From Ornithodoros turicata (Eukaryota; Arthropoda; Arachnida; Ixodida; Argasidae): DNA of 64,000 nt. The stretch lies in NCBI RefSeq assembly GCF_037126465.1, contig NC_088206.1:49890841-49954840 (forward strand). Direction: 5' to 3'. Below are positions 1 through 9,500 of this stretch, in pieces; the stretch's first letter is position 1, and each line of letters opens with the position of its first letter. The notes beneath the pieces were generated by a model. It had not been told where the DNA came from, made no database searches, and saw only the letters and a program-made list of their open reading frames with translations. Made by a program: the position numbers and the translations under genes.

Positions 1-660
1 TACGATGTCGTTGCCACACTGAATTCCGAGATGTTCCAGATCCCAAAATTTTTTCACTTCCTTGAATAGCTCAGCTTCTTCAGTTTCCACGGTGACCCGC
101 ATGGTCCCCACATTTGAACATATCGTTGCTGTGCTTGACTGAGATGGCCCAAGGAGGGCCCATCCGAAGGCTGTGCTTGTAGCTACTAGACCCTCGTCGA
201 CGTGCTTCACTTCGCCAGTGACTACCCTCCAGTAGAAGTCAGCTCCAATGAGTAGCGCGATGCCCTGCTCGCAGATGGCACTCATAGCTGAAGCATCACC
301 GATGTGCATTCCATCCAGGTGAAGCCTGGAAATTAAGCTGTTGTTCAGGACCTCCATGACGTCATTGCAAATGTTGGGCATCTCCAAAGCTTTGATGCAA
401 ACTTCTGTCCTGTCGTACTGACTACGGAGCCAAACTTCAACTCATTGGCATCTGCTTTGCGTTGTTGATTCCGTTCCAAACGTATGAAGAGTGAGCGTCT
501 CCTCTCATACTGGCTGGCACTTCAGCTTTTCCGAAAGCAACCTTTTGATGAGTGATAGTTGACTGCCACTATCCAGTAGTACATGAACAAGCTGATGTTT
601 GATGCAGCTCTCTGCCCATACTTGACAGGAGATGCACAAAGAGGCTGCACACAATACAGA
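1..660 (-). pseudogene. BEL/Pao retrotransposon pol fragment (protease and linker)
   Basis: The minus strand reads as part of a BEL/Pao polyprotein. A retropepsin-like motif (VHVLLDSGSQLSLI) lies near 590-545, and a downstream block with LLIGADFYWRVVTGEV and a WALLGPSQS motif lies near 260-140, followed by an FWDLEHLGI motif at 45-15. These are the usual DUF1758-type protease and pre-RT segments of this family. The frame is broken after the protease (a stop near 520), so it is not functional. The RT would lie to the left of the window. It abuts a Ty3/gypsy remnant of the same orientation; the join at about 660-740 is not sharply defined. Confidence 0.72.
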
Positions 661-741
661 GTTTGATATGCTTTAACGAGTGTCAGTTTCAGTTTTTTCG
701 TTCGTTTTCATTTTAAAGCGTATCAGCGTTACAAAGTCATC

Positions 742-1919
742 GTTGTTTTATCTTGGTGGCTCAGGAGGATTTGGCTGGCGTGCCAGCGTGGATACCTGTG
801 CCTTGGCATGGACGACGAGGACTTCTCTGGTGGAGATCTGGAGTCCGTAGCCTGACGCATCAGTCGTTACAGTAACTGGTAGTGTCGGATGGAACATGCT
901 CAACGCTGAGCATGTGGACATGACATGAGTCTTTTGAGCCTCTCAAAGCATGCCTGAGCATTTGTGCTACATTGAAAGTCTTTTTCGCCTCGGAGCAAGT
1001 CACGTAGCGGTTCCACTTCGTCCATATCATTCTTTATAAATTTCGCGTGACGTCCAGTCATGCCCAGGAATGACCTCAATGTGCAAGAGTCAGTGGGTGC
1101 TGGAGCTTCCAGAAAGGCCTTTACGTTTGCTTCTAGTGGCATGACTTTTCCTTTCACGACCTGTATGACCCACAAAGGTGAGATCCCTGACACCGAACAT
1201 TTCTCGTTTAGCCGTAGACCTGCGTCCGAAAGATGTCCCAAATCTTGCCGTAAATTCCTGGCATGCTCCCCTACACTTTTCCCATGAATGATGATGTCAT
1301 CAAGGTAGTGTAGTACTCCACTACAGTCTTTGAGCACATTAGCGAGGAGCTTCTAGAAGGCAGAGGGTGCTGACGCCAGGCCAAAACATACCAGTTTGTA
1401 ACGGAACAATCCATCGTGCGTGATAAAAGCAGTGAGATCACGGCTTTCTTCTGCCTGCAGTAGCTGGCGGTATGCCGCAGTTAGATCTAGTTTGGAGAGG
1501 ACTTTCGCACCGGCGAGTCTGTTAACAAGTTCCTCTATCTGGGGTAGAGGATAGCTATCCGGTATGACAGCTCTGTTTCGTGCTCGTAGGTCCACACAAA
1601 GTCGAACACGACCGTCATTTTTCTTAGCGACGACAATGGGCGATACCCATGGGGATGCATCAATGGGTTCTATTATATCCATGTCCAGGAGTTTCTTCAG
1701 TTCCTTGGAGACATAACCCCTTACTTCTAACGGTAGTCTTCGAAGTTTAACTATAGTAGGCTCCACTTCTGGTCTCAGTTTCACTTTGTGTGCGTAACCT
1801 TTAGCAACACCCAGTCCTGGAGCAAACAGTTGTGGAAATTCGCACTTCGCAATGCGCTCGCAATCACACGTCGTAACCGTTGTTTCTAGGCATACCATTT
1901 GTGCTCCGTCAACGTGCAA
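742..1919 (-). pseudogene. Ty3/gypsy reverse transcriptase and RNase H remnant
   Basis: Minus-strand pol fragment of a Ty3/gypsy (Metaviridae-type) LTR retrotransposon. The N-terminal part shows the RT finger and palm blocks (SPIVVAKKNDGRVRLCVD, SKLDLTAAYRQL, FGLASAPSAF). The catalytic YLDD box is near 1300, followed by the thumb region and then the RNase H start (TDASGYG) near 850. An in-frame TAG at 1353-1355 stands where the family has Gln, just before the YLDD box. Both halves are otherwise in the same frame. The RNase H is cut off after about 30 residues. Integrase and the 3' LTR are absent here. Dead copy. Confidence 0.88.
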
Positions 1920-1950
1920 ATCCAGTGCTGCAACTTCATCAAGTCCTAAC

Positions 1951-2279
1951 CAGTGGCGTAGCCACGGGGGGGCTAGGGGGGGCTCGAGCCCCCCCTACCT
2001 GCCACGACGGCCCCACGCAAATCGCGCATATCCGAGGAGAAAATAATATATGGGGGGGGGGGGGGACAGTGTGACGATCGCGAAAGTTCTTACAGTTCAT
2101 GGCGTCTATCTAATCGGCACTCTTGAATGGTTTTCAAAGTATACGCTTTTCAAAATCCTTCCGATCTCGTGACACCGCCTCATTGGACATCACTGCGCAA
2201 TCGTATTGTGAACGCCCAAATAAATTACCGCATTTTGCGGTGTGCACAAGTATTTTGTGTTGTCGCACCCATGATCAGC

Positions 2280-2310
<31 letters not shown>

Positions 2311-2362
2311 GCGAGTTTTCGTATCGAGCCCACCCTACCTTGGCGGTCTGGCTACGCCAATG
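1951..2362. mobile_element. hAT-type MITE inserted between gypsy protease and RT
   Basis: A 412-bp segment with no retroelement coding sits exactly between the protease and RT blocks. It begins CAGTGGCGTAGCCA and ends TGGCTACGCCAATG, a 14-bp terminal inverted repeat with one mismatch. It is flanked by a perfect 8-bp direct duplication GTCCTAAC (1943-1950 and 2363-2370). The 8-bp duplication and CAGTG terminus are typical of hAT elements. The interior has long G runs, the longest 29 G at 2280-2308. A related terminus lies at 31506. Confidence 0.88.
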
Positions 2363-2370
2363 GTCCTAAC

Positions 2371-2640
2371 ACTGTAGTATCTTGCTGCACTACGTAAAAT
2401 AGAAGTGAAGCACTCTGCGTATTGTACTTGACAGGGATGACAACGCACCCTCGCACTGGTATCTGCTTTCTTGAATAGTCATGAAGTTGAATCGAAGCTG
2501 GTCGGAGTGAAAAATATCTGGAGAGGGTAGACTCGTAGACTTCCCAGGACAGTATGAAAACAGACGATCCTGTATCGAAAGAACCTGACGTTCTTGCCTG
2601 CACCTTCCACTAGTAGTAAACGTCGATGGCCTTTTCCTTG
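2371..2640 (-). pseudogene. Ty3/gypsy aspartic protease fragment
   Basis: Minus-strand frame with a retropepsin active-site motif (FDTGSSVFIL) and the hydrophobic stretch expected about 60 residues later (TTVLG near 2375). It precedes the RT in the element's own direction, as expected for gypsy gag-PR-RT order, but is separated from it by the hAT MITE at 1951-2362. The upstream side ends against a non-retroviral insertion at about 2667. It is part of the same dead element as 742-1919. Confidence 0.72.
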
Positions 2641-2666
2641 ATTGTATGCACCTCGAGAAGCATAGC

Positions 2667-4085
2667 CAGAGCGTCGAACCGAACCGGAACCGAACCGTAA
2701 TTACTAGAGCCATCTTGGAGCTGACCCGGAACCGAACCGATTTAAAAACTTCTGTTACCGGTTCGGCATACTGGTTCAGTACGGGATGGTGTTTGCCGCC
2801 TGTTATCTATCCCATCGTCTGGTGGCGACACCCTTTCATGTGACTGCTCAAGATTTGTCGGTCCGTTCGGTAGCGCAGGACATACAAGGCCAAGGTTGAA
2901 GGAAGTTGTCCTCTTGCTGCCGCTTATAGAAGAAACAAGTTTTGTCATTCCTACCTTCGATAGTTTGCAGCAGCAGTGCACTGTAACAACATCATGCGGA
3001 ACATTAAAAACGTAGCCAAAGAACCACTATGCTCAATAAGGCTGCACTGCACTGCTGCTGCAAGTGTGCCGCGACTCGCCTGTCACTGCAGTTCAGCCTT
3101 TCCATTTGCAAGTTGGAAGTGCCCCGGCACCGACAGCGGCAGCTGCGGCACGGCGTACTTCTATAGTTTCGTTTTCAGAGGTGTAGACGCTGGCCGAAGT
3201 TGTGCCAGTCTGTCAGAACGCAGGCGCAAAGAAGGCGAAAGAAAGCACACGGAGGTGCTTCATGAGGATGCTACATAAAAAATATGTTCCACTTCCAGAT
3301 GACATGTTGCCGTTATAACCTAGGCATATCGTTTTATTTTTTGTGTTTCGCAATTTAAATCGTATCTTGGGGGTGGGGTTGGGGGTGACGTGGGGATTTG
3401 AGCAGTCTGCCTGAATAGATTGGCAGCACGTTGCTCGAGAAAGGGATGAAAGGGGGGTCCTGTTGGTCAAAAAACAGAAATAAATGCATAAAGAGTGTAA
3501 CTAAGAGATCTTGTACCATTTTAGTGGCTACCTATAATTTTGTAGCATATTAGCACCTCGAACCGGTTCCGAACCGGTTTATAGCCTCTGAACTGGTTAA
3601 TCGAACTGATATGGGTGGGTGTTATAAAAGGTGAGTCGCATTTTCGTGCGTGACGCTATATCTACTTGAGAGACAAGCTTCTGCTACCATACAGTAAATA
3701 ATCTGTACCAGAGAAAAGTACAAAAAAGTCGTGGTTGCCATGCACTGCGTAAAAAAATAAATACGACCACAACACAAACTTTTGTCTTCGTGCATTTCCT
3801 ATGCGCTATACTGATGGATTGAGACGAAAGTTTGCGTGGTCGTATTTAGTTTGTTACACAATGCTTGGTAACCACAATCTTTTTGTAGGTTTCTCTGGCA
3901 TAAATTCTTTACTCTGAGGCAGCGGAAGTCTGTGCGCAAACGAGGTATCAGTCAAGGAAGTATCACGTCATGCTTGAAAATGTGACTGACCTTCTAGAGC
4001 ACCCACCCTGTATGTGATCTCCGGAGCTGAACCGGAACCGAACCTTGATGGCAGAACCCGAAGCAAACCGAAAAACGTTTCAGTT
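2667..4085. mobile_element. Insertion with GGTTCGGTTC-rich ends inside gypsy remnant
   Basis: This block splits the gypsy protease from its gag. Both ends are rich in GAACCGAACCGG-type motifs (2676-2770, 3555-3605, 4024-4075), like the ends of the hAT element at 37367-41506. The outer edges carry a short inverted match (GAGCGTCGAAC on the left, GTTCAACGCTC on the right). No direct duplication was found, so the class is uncertain. It contains a later MITE at 3612-4010. No transposase reading frame is recognisable inside. Confidence 0.5.
3612..4010. mobile_element. Foldback MITE with TA duplication
   Basis: A 399-bp near-palindrome flanked by TA on both sides (3610-3611 and 4011-4012). The ends are TGGGTGGGTG and CACCCACCCTG. 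The inner arms pair over most of their length; for example the segment with ACTTTTGTCTTCGTGCATT near 3778-3798 is matched inverted at 3810-3830, and the ACAAAAAAGTCGTGG segment near 3720 matches near 3880. It is consistent with a non-autonomous Tc1/mariner-class element and has no coding capacity. Confidence 0.75.
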
Positions 4086-4918
4086 CAACGCTCCTCTGAG
4101 GTCCTCTGTTACTACTTCACGAGCAGTACCGTGGTGCTGCTTGCTTGAACCCTTGCACATGGCTCCAAAGCTACCTACCTTCTTGCATTTAAAGCATTCC
4201 TTATCCCACGCTATACAATTTGGCAAGTTAGCCAAATGGCGCGTTGAGTCACAGCGATAGCAAAGAGCTGATTTCTTTGCTTTCAGCTTGTCCAACTGTT
4301 GCGGTTTCCTCATGAAGCTGCTGTTGAGCTGCTCTCCGGCTCTGTTCTACATGATTCGCTAGCAGAACTGCTCTGTCCAGAGCAAGTGCTGAGCCCTCTA
4401 GTACAAGTAAGTGTTCCCGTACCTGCAGCAAAGCAGCTTTATCGACAAGTTGGTCACACAGAGTTTCGTCAAGCATCAGCCGGTAATTACAAGTAATGAC
4501 AAGTCCTTGCAGAGCAGAGCTGTAACGTAGTCCTCAACGGTTTCATCGGGGAGCTGTGCCCGTTGTCGGGACTTACGGCGTTCTACTATCACGTTCGGCA
4601 TACTTCTTTTCAAGCATAGCTAAAGCTTGCACATAAACACTGGTTACGCCTGTGGATGATGCTCCTTCGATCGTTCGTGTGGTAGGTACATCAGCAGCTG
4701 ACAGCGTATAGAATATCTATATATCTATATATATATTGTTGACCCTCTGTTCCCAAAGCATGAAGTAGTACAGCTTTCAGTTGTTCTGGGGTATAGGATA
4801 CGGCATTGATGGAAAGCATGTAATTTTCGAAGATACGTCTCCATTGAGTCCATGGTATGGGTGGCTTGCCAGATCGATCAAGAAACGGTGGTACCACAAC
4901 AGGAGTGCCAAAATTCAT
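4080..4918 (-). pseudogene. Ty3/gypsy gag remnant with zinc knuckles
   Basis: Minus-strand gag-like region. A start codon at 4918-4916 opens a protein beginning MNFGTPVVVPPF with an FLDRSGKPPIPWTQW motif, typical of arthropod gypsy gag. A TA-rich microsatellite (about 4705-4740) interrupts the frame. Further on are EHVEQSRRA-type helical segments (4250-4480) and two CCHC-like knuckles (CYRCDSTRHLANLPNC and CFKCKKVGSFGAMC) near 4155-4265. Several frameshifts are present. It belongs with the protease and RT fragments to its left. Confidence 0.72.
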
Positions 4919-4973
4919 GATAACTATAATCTGAATAGCTGAATGCACACCCCTTTTCGGTCGCCGCGTAGGT

Positions 4974-5269
4974 ACGTCCAACGTCGCCAAAATGTTGTGT
5001 CTTGCTCGGACCACAACCAATTCCAGAACACTTCACTGATGATGACGGCACTCATGCTTTACACATGCGCCTTAGCGACGACACCACACTTGGATCATAA
5101 GAAGATTGTAGGGATCAGCACGACTGCCATGCTAGCAACACTGACAATGCATAGCATGACGGACAGGCCACAACTTGCATTTAGCAATGAAAGCAGCAGA
5201 CTGGGCACATTTTTTGCCTGCCTGCTACTATATGTAGTTTACAACTCAGCATCCCTCTGCAAGAGCCAA
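4974..5269 (-). repeat. Possible gypsy LTR and primer-binding site
   Basis: Upstream of gag on the minus strand lies TTTTGGCGACGTTGGACG (4992-4974). It resembles the TGGCGAC primer-binding sites of gypsy elements and follows directly on a CAACA terminus expected of an LTR end at 4993. The sequence from there to about 5269 may therefore be the 5' LTR, cut by the MITE that follows. There is no second LTR in the window to compare with, so this rests on position and the short motif only. Confidence 0.35.
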
Positions 5270-5539
5270 TAGACCAACCCGAAAAACGTCATCATAACGT
5301 TGGTAGACAGACTAAAACCGAAACAAATCGGAAGGGGAGGAGTAGGCTGGGTTCCACGAATGGGCACTTGTTCGCTGCCTCCTACTGAAAGAAAAGTAGG
5401 ACCGAAGGTCGCGTCCTTTTCGGGGACCATCGTCATCCCCTCAAGACCGTGGCTCTCGCACGTGTCCTTGTTCGCCCCTAGCTTCGAGCGTAGCTTCGAA
5501 CACTACGACGTCCTTTGTTTACGAACAGGGAGAGGTCTA
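5270..5539. mobile_element. MITE family A, copy 1 (about 280 bp)
   Basis: First of three clear copies of one repeat (also 10242-10520 and 24790-25080). All share the interior GGGTTCCACGAATGG, a GTAGGACCGAAGGTCGCGTC-like block and the end GGGAGAGGTCTA. The left end reads TAGACC and the right GGTCTA, a short terminal inverted repeat with TA at both edges. That fits a Tc1/mariner-class MITE with TA duplication. It does not encode a protein. Confidence 0.82.
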
Positions 5540-5983
5540 TTGCATAACATTTTATTGTGACTATTGCATTAGCACATATGGATTCTTGAGAAATGCCCCA
5601 GAAATGAATATTTTCTATGCTTGTAACATATATCTTTAGGGTCCGACTTTTTCTGGTTAGACGCCTTTCCCGGATTCAGATGGGAAAAATTAGGTGCTAT
5701 TTATTTTTAAGTCTGCACTTTGGTGTGGAAACAGGTGCTACTAATACATTTGGGTGTCATTGTTTTTTTTTTCTTTTCTTCTTCTTTCAAAGTTACCAAC
5801 GAGCGGCCTGCAGTTATCTCACGATTTATGGTGACGAGCACCACATGTACTAACAGCACATGTGCTTCACATAGTTTCTTGCTGCATTCAGGTCATATTT
5901 ACGTCAGACATACATGCAGGTTGAATGGTGTTCACGTACATGTTACAGCATGATATGTGGTTGGCATTCGGGGAGAAATCAGG
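5540..5983. other. Unassigned sequence, presumed NUDT14 intron
   Basis: AT-rich sequence with a pyrimidine tract at 5761-5790. I see no coding exon of NUDT14, no transposon terminus and no RNA gene here. Confidence 0.4.
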
Positions 5984-6407
5984 CTTAAGGGGGAATCACT
6001 TCTTCAGAAATCTATGGTATGGGTGCTTTTCGTTCGCACAAGACACGTGAACGCTCTAAACTATCATCATAAGATTGGTACTGGCGTGTTCTCTTAGCTT
6101 TTCTCTAGTCAATGACGTATTTTTTAGAGGACAAGGTTGAGCCGTTGATTTTTAATAAATTAAAGTTTGGTGCGTCTCGAACATGTGCTGCCATCTCGAT
6201 AGAGTGTCGCACACTAAAATATTTGCGAATTTGGGCTCAATACAAATCAATGGATAGTCCTGGAATTCTACAAAATATGTCATTGACAAGGGCAAAGCAA
6301 GGAGAACACGTCAGTACTTCTGTTTTGACGATATATTACGCAGTTTCTGAGCGCTGTGCGAACAAAAACGTTCTCTATTGTCTTGCGCAGAAGCGATTCC
6401 CCCTTAA
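5984..6407. mobile_element. TTAA-flanked MITE
   Basis: A 424-bp element with TTAA at both edges and inverted ends: TTAAGGGGGAATCACTTCT on the left and its near complement, AGAAGCGATTCCCCCTTAA, on the right. TTAA target sites are typical of piggyBac-class elements. An apparent plus-strand reading frame across it (6112-6519) has no recognisable similarity and runs out of the element, so I treat it as chance. Confidence 0.8.
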
Positions 6408-6538
6408 CCCGAATCGGTCCTTAACTGATTCAGGAGGGAATAATCAGGAGCAATCGGGCATGGCCCAAAAAAGTCACGCCCTACATATATTCCTTCTACC
6501 ATTATCCGGCAGTAGCTAGGCATCAACTTGTGACATAC

Positions 6539-9500
6539 CTGTAACCAGTGATCTTCTCTATGCTGCTGAGAGGCACCTTATAGCCACACTCTTCCAAGAT
6601 TTCTTCCTGGATCACCTGAATGGAGGGTGCCCCTGGCTTGTCCATGATCCCAGCACATAGCTCACGAGTCATACCAAGGCTTACTGGGTACTTCTTCATA
6701 TCTATGGCATGCCCACGGGTGGTATCCTCTCGTGCTATCGCGCCAAAGAACACAGCTGCGTGTTTGAACCAAAATTTAGTCAGACGAAAAGGAACATAGT
6801 ATTTCATTTCCAAATACCTGGCCGAAATTGCCGAACATAGATGAGGACGTCCCGGGTCTTGTTGTACAGGACTGCTGCCACACTGTAAGCAAGGTGTACC
6901 TGTCATGCTGTGCGACAGCACCTCAATGATCAGGATGACAAACTACAGAAACTTTTGGCAAGTAGGTCTTGAGCACTCTGTACAACCATTCTGACATCAT
7001 GTGTAAGAGTTCACTATGCTTTCTGTCAGCTAGTTGCATTGGAAGAAGCATTGCATAACAGAGCAATGCCTTCTACTCGCACCTATTAGTGAATTTTCCC
7101 TCGAGATACCGCAACTGTTACAAGCACCAAAGTCCCACGAAAGGAGGTTTGTGAGAAGCACAGAAGAGCGATTTCATTTTCCTTGCACATCACAGGTCGT
7201 TTGAGATGCCCACCCGAGCTTTGGCAATGAGGGAAGCGAACATCACAGCTGCTGTACAGTATATCAGGTTTATCGCATGGATGAAACAAGTGCCTCCTTC
7301 AAGCAGCCAGACCAAACCTCTTTTTCACTTCCTTTCTGTTGCACCTCGGTTCAAGGTCCGTGAGCAAAGTCACCCCAACGGTCTTTGAGAATGCCAATGT
7401 GCTCTTATTTGCTCAAAAATCAGTAATAATGCTTATCTACTGATGCTGCAAAGTGTATATATCAGCATTCCTCACCTGTCATGAACCCTCATGAGATCCC
7501 ATATTTTATCCTTTCCATCCTGGAACAATCAAGAAAGAAAAAGAGTAAGCTTTCTAAAGACACGCAATAAAGCCTTCTTTTTTCTTCTACTCATTTTCAG
7601 GAGCTCAGCAGTCAATTACAAGGGTCGTTCAAGGTTGACCAAAACTTTTGCTAGAGAAAACTCAGCGAGTAAATGTAGTTGAACAAAAGTGTCGGAGGGC
7701 AAAGTGCAATCCTTCTCGGGTCAATGGCACGTGCAGCAGCAGCTATCATGGCGGTGAGCAGTGTGTCTGTAGGTCTGGAACAGCGATGCATATTAAGGCG
7801 CAGTATGGGGAAAAAATGACGTCGAGAGGAAGAGTGTACGAATGGTGCACACAATTTAGCAAAGGATGGGATGGTGACGAATGAACCATATGGACACGTT
7901 CGTCCGACTGCAGTCACACCAGTGAACATCGCAGGCGTTGAGCGAGCCATCCTCAAGAACCAGCAACTAACAGTTCAGAACATTGCAGCACAGCGTAATA
8001 TTGCTGTCAGCTGAGTGGAGACAATCATTCGTGAGCACTCCGTAAAGTCTGCGCAAGATGAATTGCCCCGACACCTCACTTGTGACCAGAAGGGAGGGTG
8101 CATTGGAGTCTCTGAGCAGATGCTAAACCGGTTTCAATCCAAGGGGGATGAATTTTTGCAATCAATCAATCACTTGTGATGAAACCTGGATGCATCATTC
8201 CACCCCAAAGACAAAAAGCAGCAGCATGGAATGGCAGCATAAGGCTTCCCTGACACCAAAGAAAAGGAAGATGCAGCTGTCTACTGGGAAGCCTGTGGGA
8301 ACTGTATTCTGGGACATGTGGGGTGTCCTCCATGTGGACTTCTTGGAGTAAGAGGTCACGATTAATGCCCAGTACTACTCCACGTTGATAAAGGGTGCTG
8401 TGCAAAACGCAATTCGCAAGAAAAGGCCTGGGATGTTGTCCGGAAGGGCCAATCTTCTTCATGACAATGCCCAGCCTCACACAGTGAATTTTTACAGTAG
8501 CAACCCTGGCCGAAATGTGTGGGGACGTCTTTCTCCATGCTCCTTACAGCCCAGATTTAGCCCCAACTGAATACCACTTGTTTGGGCCCTTTAAAGAGCA
8601 CATTGGAGGAAAGAAGTTGCACACAAATGAAGCACCTCAGAAAGATGTCCTGTAGTGGCAGCCCACTTCTTTCTATGCCGGAGGCATCAAAGAGTACCCA
8701 CTGCAATGGCAGCGGTGTCTACATGCGCACAGTGAATATTTGAAAAAACGAACATAGTTTGGTGCTTCCCAAATGTTCCATTGTGTTTGAAGAAATAAAA
8801 GACTCGGTCAACATTGAACAGCACTTGTATAACTCATAATTCTTGGTTTTACATCATGAGACGACAGCAGCCAATCAATGTCCAGCACTGGACAGTTGAG
8901 GGGTACACTGGAGGAAAGTTCCCCAATCACACGGGGAACGCACCATGTTACTGTGTGACCTAACATGGCTTGCTGCTGCTGCTTATAAGCAAAAAAATGT
9001 CAGTGCAGGGTGGCACAAGGATAGTTGCAGGCATAATTTTGTTAGTCACACCAATAACTTAAAAAAATGAGAGAGCGAGAGAATGACAAAGGTACTGCTT
9101 TTTAAGTCACATCCCTGTATAGGAAAGGTTGCCCTGTGAGGCAATGCAACTGCTCAACATTTTAAAGTAGCACAGAAGTCATTTTTAACACCCAGTTTTC
9201 TTCCTATAAAACTGTTAAGTAGGCCAGTTAAATGCACCATGCGAAGTAATTTACACCACAGAGTCATAATTATCGCAGAAATTGAATTTAAAATACGCCG
9301 CAAAAAGCGAACGTGCGCAACGGTGGTGAAGAGCAGTACCAGCCTGTGATCTGCCTGGAACCTAGCGCTGACGCTATAAGGAGAACGCTCGCTGATTGGC
9401 CTAGAGAAATGTTCTCTGCTACTCCGCTGTCGTCTGCTACTCGGCTGTTCGGGGTTCTGATAAAGCTTTTCTCCTTGCTCGGTAATGCTTCGGCTGCTCC

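Noticed and set aside
1..5269. Intact endogenous retrovirus or env gene
   Set aside because: Only gag, protease, RT and RNase H fragments of BEL/Pao and gypsy type are visible, with stops and insertions. No envelope-like frame was seen.
6112..6519. 135-codon plus-strand open frame
   Set aside because: Lies mostly inside the TTAA-flanked MITE 5984-6407, has no family resemblance and crosses the element boundary.
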